NCBI GenBank assembly: GCA_002782005.1
Contig: PFGT01000002.1
Span: 1 to 49,153 of the forward strand
Source: Hydrogenophilales bacterium CG12_big_fil_rev_8_21_14_0_65_61_21
GTDB taxonomy: Bacteria; Pseudomonadota; Gammaproteobacteria; Burkholderiales; Thiobacillaceae
Direction of reading: 5' to 3'
DNA: 49,153 nt
A model generated the notes under the pieces. That model was not told the origin of the DNA, did no database searches, and saw nothing but the letters and a program-made list of their open reading frames with translations. Both the position numbers and the translations under genes were made by a program. The first letter of the stretch is position 1. Each line of letters opens with the position of its first letter. Positions 8,970-19,198 of the stretch are shown here, one piece after another.

Positions 8970-9685
8970 GTTCGTTGTTCCTCCGCCGGGCCGCTCTGGC
9001 CCACTCCGCCCTGGACGGCAAAGCCATTCGGGTAACGCATGTCGACCCGGCGGATGGTGGCCATCCGGCTTGCCGCCAATGGGTAGAAGGTGACAAAGCG
9101 TTTGAGCCGTTCGGCCAGCCGGTCACGGCCCAGATCGATGGTTGGCCCCCCGCTCAGGGCAACCGTCCAGGTATGTCGGGCATCCACCTGGATCGCCGCG
9201 ATCCGCCAGCCTCCCGGCGCCAGGGCCAAGACGAATTCGCCGTAGCGCCGAGCCGCTTCCTTGGCCATCCCATCCGGACCGGATAATCGGGGCAGGTCCG
9301 GCCACGGCCGCGCCGCGAAGACCTCGCCATGCACATCAAGGATCGCCAGATTGTTCCAGGCTGCGGCGGGCACGCGCTCTTCCAGGGCCACGGCCAGACC
9401 GTGCGGCCATACCCGGCGCACACTGGCGCTCCGTACCCAGGGCAGGGTTTCGAAACCGCGCTGGGCTGCCGCCAGATCGACCGAGAACAAACCGCCGGAC
9501 AGCCCGGCCAACACCGGCCGGATAGCCTGACGCGTCTCCGGGTGTAGCACGCCGCTCACCGTCACCTCGCGCACCGGCAGCCAGGTCTCGGCGGCCTGCC
9601 TGCCCGCCATGACGAGCGCGAACAACAACGTTGCCAGCAGGAGCATCCGGGTCACGCGGTTCAGGATCGCCGGGTTATCCCACAT
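8966..9685 (-). CDS. ftsQ: FtsQ, divisome bitopic membrane protein
   Basis: The 239-residue product has a short cytoplasmic N terminus, one membrane helix at about 12-29, a POTRA domain (about 36-105, [10 protein letters not shown]...[14 protein letters not shown]) and a beta domain, which is the FtsQ plan. It links early (FtsA/FtsZ) and late (FtsB/FtsL, FtsW/FtsI) division proteins from the periplasmic side. It overlaps ddl by 11 bp and ftsA by 4 bp. Sequence conservation is typically low in this family, so the call leans on domain order and on its place between ddl and ftsA. Confidence 0.95.
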   Translation of the reverse strand: MWDNPAILNRVTRMLLLATLLFALVMAGRQAAETWLPVREVTVSGVLHPETRQAIRPVLAGLSGGLFSVDLAAAQRGFETLPWVRSASVRRVWPHGLAVALEERVPAAAWNNLAILDVHGEVFAARPWPDLPRLSGPDGMAKEAARRYGEFVLALAPGGWRIAAIQVDARHTWTVALSGGPTIDLGRDRLAERLKRFVTFYPLAASRMATIRRVDMRYPNGFAVQGGVGQSGPAEEQRT

Positions 9686-10586
9686 GGGCCAACTCCAGCA
9701 CGCGTAGACAGAGATCGGGAAAATCGATGCCCAGGGTGCGGGCCGACATCGGCACCAGGCTGTGCTTGGTCATGCCTGGAGCGGTGTTCACCTCCAGGAA
9801 ATAGGGTGTACCGTCGTCGGCTAGGATCACGTCGACCCGACCCCAGCCGCTGCAACCCAGGATCTGAAAGGCCTGCAGGACGGTCTTGGCCAGCGCCGCC
9901 TCGGCATCGGCCGGCAGGCCGGGGCAGTGGTACACGGTGTCGTCGCGGAAGTACTTGGCCTGGTAGTCGTAAAACTCGCAGGGCGTCTCGACCAGGATCG
10001 AGGGTAAAACCAGATCGCCCAGGATTGGGAACTGCACCTCGCGGCCGGCGATATAACGCTCGCACAGCACCAGCTTGTCGTACTCGGCGGCAGCCCGGTA
10101 GGCCGCCGCCAGGTCTGCCGCGCGTTTGACCTTGGTGACGCCGATGCTGGAGCCTTCGGTCGCCGGTTTGATGAACAGGGGTAGGCCCAGCGTCTCGATC
10201 ACATGACTGAAGTCGGTATGCTCGTCGAGCATCGCGAACGGCGCGGTGGGGATGCCTGCCGCCTGCCAGATCAGCTTGCTGCGCCACTTGTCCATGCCCA
10301 GGGCGGAGGCCATCACTCCGCTGCCGGTATAGGGGATGCCGAGCAGTTCCAGCAGCCCCTGCATGGTGCCATCCTCGCCGCCCCGGCCATGCAGTATCAG
10401 GAAGATACGGTCGAAGCCCTCGGCCTTGAGCGCCGCCAGATCGCGCTCGGCCGGATCGAAGGCATGGGCATCCACGCCTTTTTCCAGCAAGGCGGCGATC
10501 ACCGCCTTGCCGCTCATCAGCGATATTTCCCGCTCTGCGGAGCGACCGCCCATCATGACCCCGACCTTGCCGAATTTATTTTTCAC
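9675..10586 (-). CDS. ddl: D-alanine--D-alanine ligase
   Basis: This 303-residue ATP-grasp enzyme joins two D-alanines for the peptidoglycan stem peptide; its product is the substrate of MurF. The N-terminal [14 protein letters not shown] motif, the central ATP-grasp segment ([19 protein letters not shown]) and the metal-binding C-terminal [15 protein letters not shown] are all present. Length fits the DdlB type. The start overlaps the murB stop by 11 bp. Only one ddl is visible in the window. Confidence 0.97.
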   Translation of the reverse strand: MKNKFGKVGVMMGGRSAEREISLMSGKAVIAALLEKGVDAHAFDPAERDLAALKAEGFDRIFLILHGRGGEDGTMQGLLELLGIPYTGSGVMASALGMDKWRSKLIWQAAGIPTAPFAMLDEHTDFSHVIETLGLPLFIKPATEGSSIGVTKVKRAADLAAAYRAAAEYDKLVLCERYIAGREVQFPILGDLVLPSILVETPCEFYDYQAKYFRDDTVYHCPGLPADAEAALAKTVLQAFQILGCSGWGRVDVILADDGTPYFLEVNTAPGMTKHSLVPMSARTLGIDFPDLCLRVLELAHVG

Positions 10587-11508
10587 CGATGATCCTCACT
10601 TCCCTTTGCAATCGAACGCCGGTCTGTTCCGCTACCGTCTGCTCCACCTTGTCGATCAGGTTCTCAATGTCTGTGGCGCTGCCCCCGCCCCGGTTGACGA
10701 TGAAATTGGCGTGCATTTCCGAGACTTGGGCGCCGCCGATCCGGCAGCCCTTGAGGCCACAGGATTCGATCAGCCGGGCGGCGAAGTCGCCGGGCGGGTT
10801 GCGGAACACCGAGCCGGCATTGGGTAATTGCAACGGTTGGCTGGCGATACGCTGTTCCAGCCGGCGGGTGATCTCGCGCCGGCTGGCCTGACCGTCGCCG
10901 CGTTCGAACCTGAACCAGGCCGCCGCGAACCACTCGTCACGCGGGCTATCTGGTTCGACATGGCGGTAGCCGATGGAAAATTCGCTTGGGCCGCGCCGGC
11001 GCAACTCGCCGCGCCGGTTCACAGTTAGCGCTTGCGCGACATGGTCCCAGGTCGCGTGGCCATGGCAGCCGGCATTCATGGCCAAAGCGCCGCCCACCGC
11101 GCCGGGTATGCCGGCCAGGAACTCGGCCCCGACCAGGTCGTGATTGGCGGCGTAACGCGCCAGCTTGGGGCTGGCGACCCCGGCCTCGGCATAAATGACG
11201 CCCTGGCCGACGCCCGTCATGTCGCCGGCGGTCTCCATCTGGATGCGGTTGACGACGCCATGCAGGCAGATCACCGTGCCCTTGAGACCGCCGTCGCGCA
11301 CCAGCAGATTGCTGCCCAGACCGATGAAATAGATCGGCTCGACTTCCGGCACGGTGGCCAGGAAGGCGCACAGGTCGGCCAGGTCGACCGGGGTATAAAG
11401 GCGTTCCGCCCGGCCGCCGGCCCGCCAACTGACATAACGGCTCATGGCCACGTCGCGCGCCAACTCGCCGCGCGGCGACGCTGTCCGGGTTTGCCGTTCG
11501 GCCATCAT
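10576..11508 (-). CDS. murB: MurB, UDP-N-acetylenolpyruvoylglucosamine reductase
   Basis: This FAD enzyme reduces enolpyruvyl-UDP-GlcNAc to UDP-MurNAc with NADPH. The 310-residue length and the absence of the long enterobacterial insertion suggest the shorter MurB type. FAD-binding motifs [15 protein letters not shown] and [15 protein letters not shown] are present, as is the catalytic serine segment NAGSVFRNP. Two ATG codons stand in tandem at the start (11508 and 11505); AGGGA ends 7 bases upstream of the first. A MITE-like insertion begins 15 bases upstream, on the murC side. The start codon overlaps the stop of a short frame carried through that insertion. Confidence 0.96.
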   Translation of the reverse strand: MMAERQTRTASPRGELARDVAMSRYVSWRAGGRAERLYTPVDLADLCAFLATVPEVEPIYFIGLGSNLLVRDGGLKGTVICLHGVVNRIQMETAGDMTGVGQGVIYAEAGVASPKLARYAANHDLVGAEFLAGIPGAVGGALAMNAGCHGHATWDHVAQALTVNRRGELRRRGPSEFSIGYRHVEPDSPRDEWFAAAWFRFERGDGQASRREITRRLEQRIASQPLQLPNAGSVFRNPPGDFAARLIESCGLKGCRIGGAQVSEMHANFIVNRGGGSATDIENLIDKVEQTVAEQTGVRLQREVRIIGEK

Positions 11509-11708
11509 GACTTGGTCCCTAGGAGTCTGTCGGACTTAAATGAAATCGGCTGCAAAACCGTTGGAACGGTCCATATTCCGCCGCTTTCTTGGGCAATAGA
11601 ACGGCTATTGCCCGGCGAAATCGTCGAAATCTGTCCTCGTTCAGCCGATTTTTGCGAGCAGCCGCTTTGCGGCTTGCCTGCTTGACCCGCTTCGCTTCGA
11701 TTCTTCAT
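11505..11708 (-). CDS. 67-codon bridging frame across the murC-murB insertion
   Basis: This frame starts with ATG 11708-11706, overlapping the murC TGA (11707-11705), and ends with TGA 11507-11505, overlapping the murB ATG (11508-11506). The predicted product is polar, Ser/Gln/Lys-rich, without hydrophobic segments and unlike any family I recognise. Its last five residues, LGTKS, are encoded by the displaced end of murC; the rest comes from the inserted element. It may have no function as a protein, but ribosomes ending at murC could re-initiate here and be delivered to murB. Translation is inferred from the two overlaps only. Confidence 0.35.
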   Translation of the reverse strand: MKNRSEAGQAGKPQSGCSQKSAERGQISTISPGNSRSIAQESGGIWTVPTVLQPISFKSDRLLGTKS

Positions 11709-11721
11709 GTCTGACAGGCTC
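11523..11721. mobile_element. MITE-like insertion (199 bp) in the 3' end of murC
   Basis: Terminal inverted repeats of 13 bp (11523-11535 GAGTCTGTCGGAC and the complement of 11709-11721, GAGCCTGTCAGAC) match at 11 of 13 positions. Both ends are flanked by CTAG (11519-11522 and 11722-11725), consistent with a 4-bp target duplication of the YTAR kind known for IS5-group elements. No transposase is encoded. Inside are two hairpins: a 9-bp stem (11591-11599 / 11605-11613) and a 6-bp stem (11660-11665 / 11669-11674). Deleting the element plus one CTAG joins murC directly to murB with the stop overlapping the start. The family assignment is inference. Confidence 0.75.
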
Positions 11722-13105
11722 CTAGCGCGGCCAGCTTGATCGGTACCTGGCCGACCGAGCCGGCGCCCATGGTCAGCACCACGTCGCCGTTCTGGACAAA
11801 ATCGGCAATCGCTGCCGGCAGGTCAGTTACCTCGGGCACGAACACCGGTTCCACCCGGCCGGCCACCCGCACTGCGCGGGCCAGGCTACGGCCATCGGCG
11901 GCCACGATGGCCGTTTCGCTGGCGGCATAGACCTCGGTGAGCAACAGCGCATCGACCAGCGATAAGACCTGGACGAAGTCCTCGAACAGGTCGCGGGTGC
12001 GGGTGTAGCGATGCGGCTGGAAGGCCAGCACCAGTCGGCGGCCGGGAAAGGCGTCGCGCGCGGCCGCCAGGGTGGCGCGCATCTCGACCGGGTGATGGCC
12101 GTAGTCGTCGATCAGGGTAAAACGCCGGCCATCGGCCAATTCGATCTCGCCATAACGCTGGAAGCGCCGGCCGACCCCGGAAAAACCAGCCAGCGCCCGT
12201 TGCACGGCGGCATCCGGAATCTGCAACTCCCAGGCCACGCCGATCGCCGCCAGGGCATTCAGGACGTTGTGCATACCCGGCAGGTTGAGGCGGATGTCGA
12301 TCGGTGAGCGGGCGCCGTTGCGCAGCGCGGTAAACGCCATCCGGCCATCCTCGACCCGGATGTTCACGGCCTGGATGGTGCAATCGTCGGTACTGCCATA
12401 GGTCATTACCGGTTTCTCGATCCGGGGCAGCAACTCGCGTACCACCGGGTCGTCGGCGCACAGCACCGCCATGCCCCAGAAAGGCAGACGATGCAGGAAA
12501 TCGACAAAGGCCGACTTCAAGCGCTCGAAGTCGTGGCCGTAGGTCTCCATGTGGTCGACATCGATATTGGTGACTACGGATATTGCCGGCGACAGGTGCA
12601 GAAACGAGGCATCCGACTCGTCCGCCTCGGCCACCAGCCACTCGCCGCTGCCCAGCTTGGCGTTGGCGCCGGCGGCCAGCAGCTTGCCGCCGATGACGAA
12701 GGTCGGGTCCAGACCGGCCTCGGCCAGCACGCTGGCGATGAGGCTGGTAGTGGTGGTCTTGCCGTGGGTGCCGGCGATGGCCACGCCCTTCTTGAAGCGC
12801 ATCAGCTCGGCCAGCATCATGGCCCGCGCCACCACCGGAATGTGGGCGGCGCGGGCGGCCTGAACCTCCGGGTTGTCCTGCTTGATGGCGCTGGAGACCA
12901 CCAGCACGTCGGCGCCGACCATATTGCCGGCGGCATGGCCTTGGAACACCTCGGCGCCCATGCCGGCCAGGCGCCGGGTAGCCGCGTTACCGGCTGCGTC
13001 GCTGCCCGAGACCTGATAGCCCAGGTTGAGCAGCACCTCGGCGATGCCGCTCATCCCGGCGCCGCCGATACCGACAAAATGAATCCGATGAACCTTGTGT
13101 TTCAT
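11705..13105 (-). CDS. murC: MurC, UDP-N-acetylmuramate--L-alanine ligase
   Basis: This enzyme adds L-Ala to UDP-MurNAc with ATP, the first stem-peptide step. The 466-residue product starts with the Rossmann segment [18 protein letters not shown] and carries the Mur ligase P-loop [13 protein letters not shown] plus the C-terminal domain ([13 protein letters not shown]). ATG 13105 overlaps the murG stop (ATGA); the longer frame upstream lies inside murG. The last residues GACQT and the stop codon are not native: they are encoded by the 199-bp insertion. The reconstructed original end is LGTKS, so the protein keeps nearly its original length and is expected to be functional. Confidence 0.97.
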   Translation of the reverse strand: MKHKVHRIHFVGIGGAGMSGIAEVLLNLGYQVSGSDAAGNAATRRLAGMGAEVFQGHAAGNMVGADVLVVSSAIKQDNPEVQAARAAHIPVVARAMMLAELMRFKKGVAIAGTHGKTTTTSLIASVLAEAGLDPTFVIGGKLLAAGANAKLGSGEWLVAEADESDASFLHLSPAISVVTNIDVDHMETYGHDFERLKSAFVDFLHRLPFWGMAVLCADDPVVRELLPRIEKPVMTYGSTDDCTIQAVNIRVEDGRMAFTALRNGARSPIDIRLNLPGMHNVLNALAAIGVAWELQIPDAAVQRALAGFSGVGRRFQRYGEIELADGRRFTLIDDYGHHPVEMRATLAAARDAFPGRRLVLAFQPHRYTRTRDLFEDFVQVLSLVDALLLTEVYAASETAIVAADGRSLARAVRVAGRVEPVFVPEVTDLPAAIADFVQNGDVVLTMGAGSVGQVPIKLAALGACQT

Positions 13106-14232
13106 AGCGCCACTTCCTTGATGATGGTGGCCATTCGCTGCGCGGCATCGGGTTTGCCCAGGGCGCGGGCGTGTTCGGCCCGGCGCAGCAATTCGGTCCG
13201 GGTCAGGCTGCCCAACCAGACCGCCAGCTCGTCCGCGCTCAGCTTGCTTTGCGGCAGTAGCCACGCGGCATCGGCATCGACCAGAAAGTGGGCGTTGAGG
13301 GTCTGGTGGTCGTCAACCGCGTGCGGGTAGGGCACCAGGCCGGCCGGCACGCCGGCGGCCGCCAGCTCGGCTACCGTCGATGCGCCGGCGCGACAGATGG
13401 CCACGTCGCACCAGGATAAGGCTGCGGCCATGTCGTCGATGAACGCCAGACACTCGGCCGTGACCCCAGCGGCGGCATAGTTGGCCTTGAGGGCGTCGAT
13501 ATGTTTGGCGCCGGACTGATGCCTGGCCTCCGGCCGGACCTCGGCTCGCATCTGGGCCAGGGCATGCGGCACAACATCGTTCAGCGCCTTCGCTCCCAGG
13601 CTGCCGCCGATCACCAGCAGACGTAGCCGGCCTTTGCGTCCGGCATAACGTTCGGCTGGGGTGGGCAGGGCGGCGATCTTTGCCCGCACCGGGTTGCCCA
13701 CCCATTCGGTCTTGACCTTGCCGCACGGCAGCGGTTTGTCCATACCTTGTTCGAAGGCGCCGGGCAGGCCGAGCAAGACCCGCTTGGCCAGGCAAGACAG
13801 GACTCGGTTGGTCAGCCCGGCCACGGCATTCTGCTCGTGGATGACCAGCGGCTTGCCGCTCAGGGCCGCCATCGCCCCGCCTGGAAAGGCCACATAACCG
13901 CCCAGGCCGACCGCCACGTCGGGTTTGACACGGCGGATGGCGCTGCGCGCCTGGCGGAAGGCGATCAGCATCTGGAATGGCAGCTTGATAAGTCGTGCCA
14001 GGCCCTTGCCACGGACCCCGGCGAAATCGATCCAGGCCGTTTCGAAGCCGGTCTCGCGCGCGACGCGAGCCTCCATGCCCTGCCGGGTGCCCAGCCAGAC
14101 CACCCGCCAGCCGTCATCGCGCAAGGATTCGGCCACCGCCAGGGCCGGCATGACATGGCCGCCGGTACCGCCGGCCATGACCAGGGCGGTATGCAAGGGA
14201 CGTGGGCGGGTGGCCTCCTGGCCGAGATTCAT
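13102..14232 (-). CDS. murG: MurG, lipid II synthase (GlcNAc transferase)
   Basis: This enzyme transfers GlcNAc from UDP-GlcNAc to lipid I on the inner face of the membrane to give lipid II. The 376-residue GT28-fold protein has the N-terminal G-loop [13 protein letters not shown], a second G-loop region ([13 protein letters not shown]) and the acceptor-side [15 protein letters not shown]. The start is ATG 14232, which overlaps the ftsW stop (ATGA); an upstream in-frame ATG at 14256 is inside ftsW. It overlaps murC by 4 bp. Confidence 0.97.
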   Translation of the reverse strand: MNLGQEATRPRPLHTALVMAGGTGGHVMPALAVAESLRDDGWRVVWLGTRQGMEARVARETGFETAWIDFAGVRGKGLARLIKLPFQMLIAFRQARSAIRRVKPDVAVGLGGYVAFPGGAMAALSGKPLVIHEQNAVAGLTNRVLSCLAKRVLLGLPGAFEQGMDKPLPCGKVKTEWVGNPVRAKIAALPTPAERYAGRKGRLRLLVIGGSLGAKALNDVVPHALAQMRAEVRPEARHQSGAKHIDALKANYAAAGVTAECLAFIDDMAAALSWCDVAICRAGASTVAELAAAGVPAGLVPYPHAVDDHQTLNAHFLVDADAAWLLPQSKLSADELAVWLGSLTRTELLRRAEHARALGKPDAAQRMATIIKEVAL

Positions 14233-15389
14233 TGCCGTTTCCCTTTCATGAGACACCTATTCTCGAAGTCGATCCGCACCAATAGCGCGATAGCCAGACA
14301 GTTGGCGACGATGCCGGAACCGCCATAGCTCATCAGTGGCAGGGTTAGCCCCTTGGTTGGCAGCAGGCCGAGATTGACGCCCATATTGATGAGGCTTTGC
14401 ATGGCCAGCCAGACAGCGATGCCCTGGGCGGTCAGGGCCTGAAAATTGCGGCCCATGAGCGCCGACTGCCAGCCGATCGCGAAGGCCCGCCAGACCAGCC
14501 AGGCGAATAGGCCAATGATCGCCGTAACCCCCATGAAGCCGAGTTCTTCGCCAGTCACCGCGAGTAGAAAGTCGGTATAGGCCTCGGGCAGATAAAACAG
14601 TTTTTCCACGCTCTCACCCAGACCGACACCAAACCATTCGCCCCGGCCCAGGGCGATCAGGGCATGGGTGAGCTGATAGCCTTTGCCATAGGGATCGGCC
14701 CAGGGGTCCATGAAGCCGATCACCCGTTGCAAGCGATAGGGCGACAGCCAGATCAGCAGCACGAAGCCGATCGCCAACATGACGATCAGGCCGCCGAACA
14801 GCCGCCCGTTGAGGCCGCCCAGGAACAGCACGGCCAAGGCGATGGCGACGATGACCACGAAGGCGCCGAAGTCCGGTTCCATCAGCAATAGCCAGCCGAC
14901 TACCAGCATGACCATGAACATCGGCATGAAGCCATGTCTCAGGTTCTGCATCAGGGCCGCTTTGCGCACCGCGTAATCGGCGGCATAGATCACGGTGAAC
15001 AACTTGACCAACTCAGAGGGCTGAAAATTACCCAGCGGCCCAAGCGGTATCCAGCGTCGGCTGCCATAGACCGCTCGGCCCAGCTCCGGTATCAAGACCG
15101 CGATCAGGCAGAGTGCCAAGCCGAAGAACAGATAGGGCGCCATCTTTTGCCATAGGCTGGAGGGCAGTTGGAAGGCGCCATAGGCGGCGGCCAACCCGAC
15201 CACCAGGTAAGCGGCGTGGCGCATCAGGTAGTAGGTCGATTGATGATAGGCGCTCTTGGCCTCGGCGATGGCGATGGACGCCGAATAGACCATCACCAGG
15301 CCCAGGCCGAGCAGGGCGAACACCGTCCACAGCAGCGACCAGTCGACAGGCGCCAGCGAGGTGCGACGGACAGCGGCGTTATTGAACAT
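14229..15389 (-). CDS. ftsW: FtsW, SEDS-family septal peptidoglycan polymerase
   Basis: The 386-residue integral membrane protein has about ten hydrophobic segments and SEDS-family motifs, including YGSRRWIPLG, the GKGYQLTHALIALGRG loop, the EAYTDFLLAVTGEELGF segment and the C-terminal GLTLPLMSYGGSG. FtsW polymerises lipid II at the septum with its partner FtsI, encoded in the same operon. ATG 15389 is taken as start: it lies just before the murD stop, giving an 11-bp overlap. The frame upstream of it is only the complement-frame shadow of murD. Confidence 0.97.
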   Translation of the reverse strand: MFNNAAVRRTSLAPVDWSLLWTVFALLGLGLVMVYSASIAIAEAKSAYHQSTYYLMRHAAYLVVGLAAAYGAFQLPSSLWQKMAPYLFFGLALCLIAVLIPELGRAVYGSRRWIPLGPLGNFQPSELVKLFTVIYAADYAVRKAALMQNLRHGFMPMFMVMLVVGWLLLMEPDFGAFVVIVAIALAVLFLGGLNGRLFGGLIVMLAIGFVLLIWLSPYRLQRVIGFMDPWADPYGKGYQLTHALIALGRGEWFGVGLGESVEKLFYLPEAYTDFLLAVTGEELGFMGVTAIIGLFAWLVWRAFAIGWQSALMGRNFQALTAQGIAVWLAMQSLINMGVNLGLLPTKGLTLPLMSYGGSGIVANCLAIALLVRIDFENRCLMKGKRQ

Positions 15390-16773
15390 GGGCCGCCTCC
15401 GGGTCCAGTGCCTCGACGGCGGCGATAAACGCCTCGGAACGATGGATATAGTTACGGAACATGTCCCAACTGGCGCAAGCCGGCGACAGCAGCACGGCAT
15501 CGCCGGGCTGCGCCAAAGCGTAGGCGTGTCGTACCGCTTCGGCCATGGTCTCGGCCCGGACGACGGGGCAGGCGCCGGCGAGGGCAGCCTCGACCAACGG
15601 CCCGTCACGACCGATCTGGACTACCGCCCGGGTATGGCCGACCGCCGCGCGCAATGGCGTGAAATCCTGGCCCTTGCCATCGCCGCCGGCGATCAGTACG
15701 ACCGGTACGCTAAAACCCCTCAGCGCGGCCGCCGTGGCGCCGACATTGGTGCCCTTGGAGTCGTCGTAGAAGGTTCGCCCAGCCACGGTCGCCACCTTTT
15801 CGACCCGGTGCGGCAAGCCCTTGAAGGTGCGCAGGGCCGGCAGCAGCTTTTCGTAGGGCAGGCCGATGGCCCGACACAAGGCCAGTGCGGCCAGGCAGTT
15901 GGCGGCGTTATGCAGACCGGCGATGGGCAACTCGTCGACCGGCAACAAGGCCTGTTCGCCCTCGGCCAGCCAGGTCCGGCCCTGGCGTTCAAGCAGGCCA
16001 TAATCGCCGGCGTTCAGACCGAAGGTGCGCCGCGTCAGATCGGCGCGGGCCATGGCCATCACAGCCGGATCGTCGCGGTTCAGCACCTGGACGCCGGCGC
16101 TCAGGATGCGCGCCTTGGTCTCGGCATAATCAGCCAGATCGCGGTAGCGATCCATGTGGTCCTCGGAGATATTCAATACCGTGGTGGCGTCAGGGCGCAG
16201 GCTGGTCGTGGTCTCCAACTGAAAGCTCGATAGCTCCAGCACCCAGACGTCGGGCAGCCGATCTGCGAGCTCGCGTTCAGTCAAGGCGTCCAGCACCGGC
16301 AGGCCGATATTGCCGGCTACCACGGCGTCTAACCCGGCGGCGGCGCACAGGTGGCCGGCGAGTACAGTTACGGTGCTCTTGCCGTTCGATCCGGTAATGG
16401 CGATGACCTTGGAGCGGCTGCCGGCGATGGCTCGGGCGAACAGTTCGACATCGCCGAGGACGTCCTTGCCGGCCCCCTTTGCCGCCTGAATCTCGGCCGT
16501 GGCCACGGCCACACCTGGGCTGACCACGATCAGATCGGACCAGTCGAAATCGGCGGTGACGAAGCCGCCCAGGGTGAGTGTGGCCTCCGGGAATGCCTCG
16601 GCCAGATGCACAGCATGGGGCGGCGCGGCGCGCGTATCGGTGCCGCGCACCCGAGCGTCATGCTCGACCAACCAGCGCACGCAGGCGGCGCCGCTATCGC
16701 CGAGACCCACGACCAGCGCCTTCTTGCCTTGGAGTGAGGAGTGAGGGGGGAGGAGTGAGGGGCGCATCGTCAC
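15379..16773 (-). CDS. murD: MurD, UDP-N-acetylmuramoylalanine--D-glutamate ligase
   Basis: This enzyme adds D-Glu to UDP-MurNAc-L-Ala. The N-terminal Rossmann motif [15 protein letters not shown], the P-loop [15 protein letters not shown] and the C-terminal ligase domain ([15 protein letters not shown]) are clear; 464 residues from a GTG (16773) that overlaps the mraY stop, or 462 from ATG 16767. The first dozen residues are an extra Ser/Pro/Leu-rich leader encoded by heptamer repeats (16732-16759); the usual family start aligns near the LQGKK segment. Changes in repeat number would shift the frame of an essential gene, so the repeat is presumably stable here. Confidence 0.96.
   Translation of the reverse strand: MTMRPSLLPPHSSLQGKKALVVGLGDSGAACVRWLVEHDARVRGTDTRAAPPHAVHLAEAFPEATLTLGGFVTADFDWSDLIVVSPGVAVATAEIQAAKGAGKDVLGDVELFARAIAGSRSKVIAITGSNGKSTVTVLAGHLCAAAGLDAVVAGNIGLPVLDALTERELADRLPDVWVLELSSFQLETTTSLRPDATTVLNISEDHMDRYRDLADYAETKARILSAGVQVLNRDDPAVMAMARADLTRRTFGLNAGDYGLLERQGRTWLAEGEQALLPVDELPIAGLHNAANCLAALALCRAIGLPYEKLLPALRTFKGLPHRVEKVATVAGRTFYDDSKGTNVGATAAALRGFSVPVVLIAGGDGKGQDFTPLRAAVGHTRAVVQIGRDGPLVEAALAGACPVVRAETMAEAVRHAYALAQPGDAVLLSPACASWDMFRNYIHRSEAFIAAVEALDPEAAHVQ
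16732..16759. repeat. Four tandem heptamers in the 5' end of murD
   Basis: On the plus strand the 28 bases read as GAGTGAG, GAGTGAG, GGGGGAG, GAGTGAG. They lie inside the murD coding region directly after its start codon and encode a short Ser/Pro/Leu-rich leader. Heptamer units are not multiples of three, so slippage would be frame-changing. Confidence 0.7.
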
Positions 16774-17855
16774 CGCAGCTTCAACGAGGCCAGGCCAATC
16801 AACACCAGGATCATGCTGATGATCCAGAACCGGACGACGACTTGCGTCTCCTTCCAGCCCTTCTTTTCGAAGTGATGGTGGATCGGCGCCATCAGGAACA
16901 CCCGCTTGCCGCGCAACTTGAAGGAGCCGACCTGGAGCATCACCGAGATGGCCTCGGCCACGAATACGCCGCCCATGATGAACAGCGCGATTTCCTGGCG
17001 CACGATGACCGCCACGGTACCCAATGCCGCACCCAGCGCCAGGGCGCCGACATCGCCCATGAAGACCTCGGCCGGATAGGCGTTAAACCATAGAAAGGCC
17101 AGCCCCGCGCCAACGATGGCGGAGCAGAAGATCACCAGTTCGCCGGCACCCGGAATATGCGGCAGGCCGAGGTAGTGCGAGAACACGGCGTGGCCGGCGA
17201 CATAGGCGAAGATGGCTAGGGCGCCGGCCACCATCACCGTGGGCAGGATGGCCAGGCCGTCGGCGCCATCGGTCAGGTTGACCGCGTTGCTTGAGCCGAC
17301 GATGACGAAATAGGCCAGGGTTACGAAGCCCACTGTGCCTAGCGGCATGACGAAGTGCTTGAAGAAGGGCACGATCAGCTCGGTCTGGGCCGGCAGGTGG
17401 GCCAACCAGGCCAGCCAGGCGGCGACGATCACGGCAATGACCGACTGCCAGAAATATTTCCAGCGCGAGGCCAGACCCTTGGGATTTTTGGCCACCACCT
17501 TGCGCCAGTCGTCGGCCCAGCCGATGGCGCCGAAGCCGAGCAGGGTGAGCAGCAAGGCCCAGACGTAATGGCTGGAGAGGTCGGACCAGAGCAGCGTGGT
17601 CACGGTAATCGAGGCGAGTATCAAGGCGCCGCCCATGGTCGGCGTGCCGGCCTTGACCAGATGGGTCTGGGGGCCGTCGTCGCGCACCGGCTGGCCGACC
17701 TTCAACAAGGTCAGCTTGCGGATCATCCAGGGACCGAGCAGGAACGAGATCAGCAACGAGGTCAGCGCCGCCAACACCGCGCGCAAGGTGATATAGCCGA
17801 AGACGTTGAAGGCGCGGATGTCGTGGCCAAGCCACTGGGAAAGGGTCAGGAGCAT
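16770..17855 (-). CDS. mraY: MraY, phospho-N-acetylmuramoyl-pentapeptide transferase
   Basis: This integral membrane enzyme moves phospho-MurNAc-pentapeptide to undecaprenyl phosphate, producing lipid I. The 361-residue length is typical, with about ten membrane segments. Family motifs are visible: the first-loop [28 protein letters not shown] with the paired acidic residues, [12 protein letters not shown], and the histidine motif [11 protein letters not shown]. It overlaps murF by 10 bp and murD by 4 bp, consistent with ordered co-translation of this pathway. Confidence 0.98.
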   Translation of the reverse strand: MLLTLSQWLGHDIRAFNVFGYITLRAVLAALTSLLISFLLGPWMIRKLTLLKVGQPVRDDGPQTHLVKAGTPTMGGALILASITVTTLLWSDLSSHYVWALLLTLLGFGAIGWADDWRKVVAKNPKGLASRWKYFWQSVIAVIVAAWLAWLAHLPAQTELIVPFFKHFVMPLGTVGFVTLAYFVIVGSSNAVNLTDGADGLAILPTVMVAGALAIFAYVAGHAVFSHYLGLPHIPGAGELVIFCSAIVGAGLAFLWFNAYPAEVFMGDVGALALGAALGTVAVIVRQEIALFIMGGVFVAEAISVMLQVGSFKLRGKRVFLMAPIHHHFEKKGWKETQVVVRFWIISMILVLIGLASLKLR

Positions 17856-19198
17856 ACGTGCTCCTCGATAAACGACTTTACTACCCGCTCCATTTGCATA
17901 AAGCGGGAACCTTTTACCAGCACCGTGACCTCCGGCCCCAGGGCCTGTTCCAGCTCGGCCAGCAATTCCTCGATGCGCTCGAAATGCATGGCGCCAGGAC
18001 CGAATGCCTGGACCGTGTGCACGGTCAACTCGCCCAGACAGAGCAAGCGGTCGATGCCGGCCCGTTTTGCTGACACGCCGATTTCGCCATGCAGCCCGGC
18101 CGCACCGGCGCCCAGCTCGCCCATGTCACCGAGTGCCAGGATGCGTTTGCCCGGCTGCGCCGCAAGTACCGCGATCGCGGCGGCAACCGAATCCGGATTG
18201 GCGTTGTAACTGTCGTCGATCAGCCTCGCGCCCAGGATGCAGGCATGGGGCTGGAGCCGGCCCTTGACGCCGGTGTAAGCCGCCAAACCGTGCCCAATGT
18301 CGGACCGCGACACGCCCGCGACGTGGGCCATGGCGGCAGCGGCCAGGGCATTGCAGACGTTGTGCAAACCGGGCACATTCAGGGTCAGCTCGACCGCGCC
18401 GGCTGGTGTATGCAGGGTCATATCCGAAGCGAAATCGTGTAGCCGGTAATCCGCCCGGATGTCGCCCTGTGCCAGACCGAAATCGATGCAGCGATGCGAG
18501 CCGGCCAGGGCGCGCAATAACGCGGCATGGGGATCGTCAGCGTTGACCAGGGCGACCCCGTCCGCTTTCAGACCGGCATAAATCTCGGCCTTCGCTTTTG
18601 CTACTGCCTCGACACTGCCTAGTCCAGCGAGGTGGGCGCGCAGTGCATTGTTGACCAGGGCCGCATCCGGCTGGGCCAGACGACTTAGATAGTTCAGCTC
18701 GCCGGGATGGTTCATGCCCATTTCCAGCACGGCATAACGATGTTCGGGGGTCAGCCGCAGCAGGGTCAGCGGCATACCAATGTCGTTATTCAGATTGCCG
18801 ACGGTAGCCAGCACGGCCGACTCGCCGGCGCTGCGCTTGAGGATCGCCGCCAGCATCTCCTTGACCGTAGTCTTGCCGTTGCTGCCGGTGATGGCCAGCA
18901 CCTTGGCCGGCATCCGGCGGCGCTGCCAGGCGGCCAACTGGCCTAGCGCCAGGCGGGTATCCGGTACGATGATGGCGGGCGCCAGATCAAGGTTGGCCTG
19001 GCTATCGACCATCACCGCCGCCGCGCCCTGGGCCAGCGCCTGAGCGGCGAAGCGGTGACCATCGAAGCGCTCGCCGCGCAAGGCGACGAACAGCGCACCA
19101 GCCAGCAGGTTACGGCTGTCGCTGGCGACCGCGCCGAATTCGACATCCGGGCCGATAGCGCGGGCGTTCAAGGCCAGGGCCGCTTCATGCAAGCGCAT
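17846..19198 (-). CDS. murF: MurF, UDP-MurNAc-tripeptide--D-Ala-D-Ala ligase
   Basis: This enzyme adds D-Ala-D-Ala (made by Ddl) to the UDP-MurNAc-tripeptide and so completes the pentapeptide. The 450-residue protein has the MurF N-terminal domain ([24 protein letters not shown]), the P-loop [15 protein letters not shown] and the C-terminal ligase domain ([16 protein letters not shown]). The start overlaps murE by 14 bp. No irregularity is seen. Confidence 0.97.
   Translation of the reverse strand: MRLHEAALALNARAIGPDVEFGAVASDSRNLLAGALFVALRGERFDGHRFAAQALAQGAAAVMVDSQANLDLAPAIIVPDTRLALGQLAAWQRRRMPAKVLAITGSNGKTTVKEMLAAILKRSAGESAVLATVGNLNNDIGMPLTLLRLTPEHRYAVLEMGMNHPGELNYLSRLAQPDAALVNNALRAHLAGLGSVEAVAKAKAEIYAGLKADGVALVNADDPHAALLRALAGSHRCIDFGLAQGDIRADYRLHDFASDMTLHTPAGAVELTLNVPGLHNVCNALAAAAMAHVAGVSRSDIGHGLAAYTGVKGRLQPHACILGARLIDDSYNANPDSVAAAIAVLAAQPGKRILALGDMGELGAGAAGLHGEIGVSAKRAGIDRLLCLGELTVHTVQAFGPGAMHFERIEELLAELEQALGPEVTVLVKGSRFMQMERVVKSFIEEHVCS

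Noticed and set aside
16732-16759. CRISPR or similar repeat-spacer array
   Set aside because: The units are contiguous heptamers without spacers and there are no cas genes in the window.
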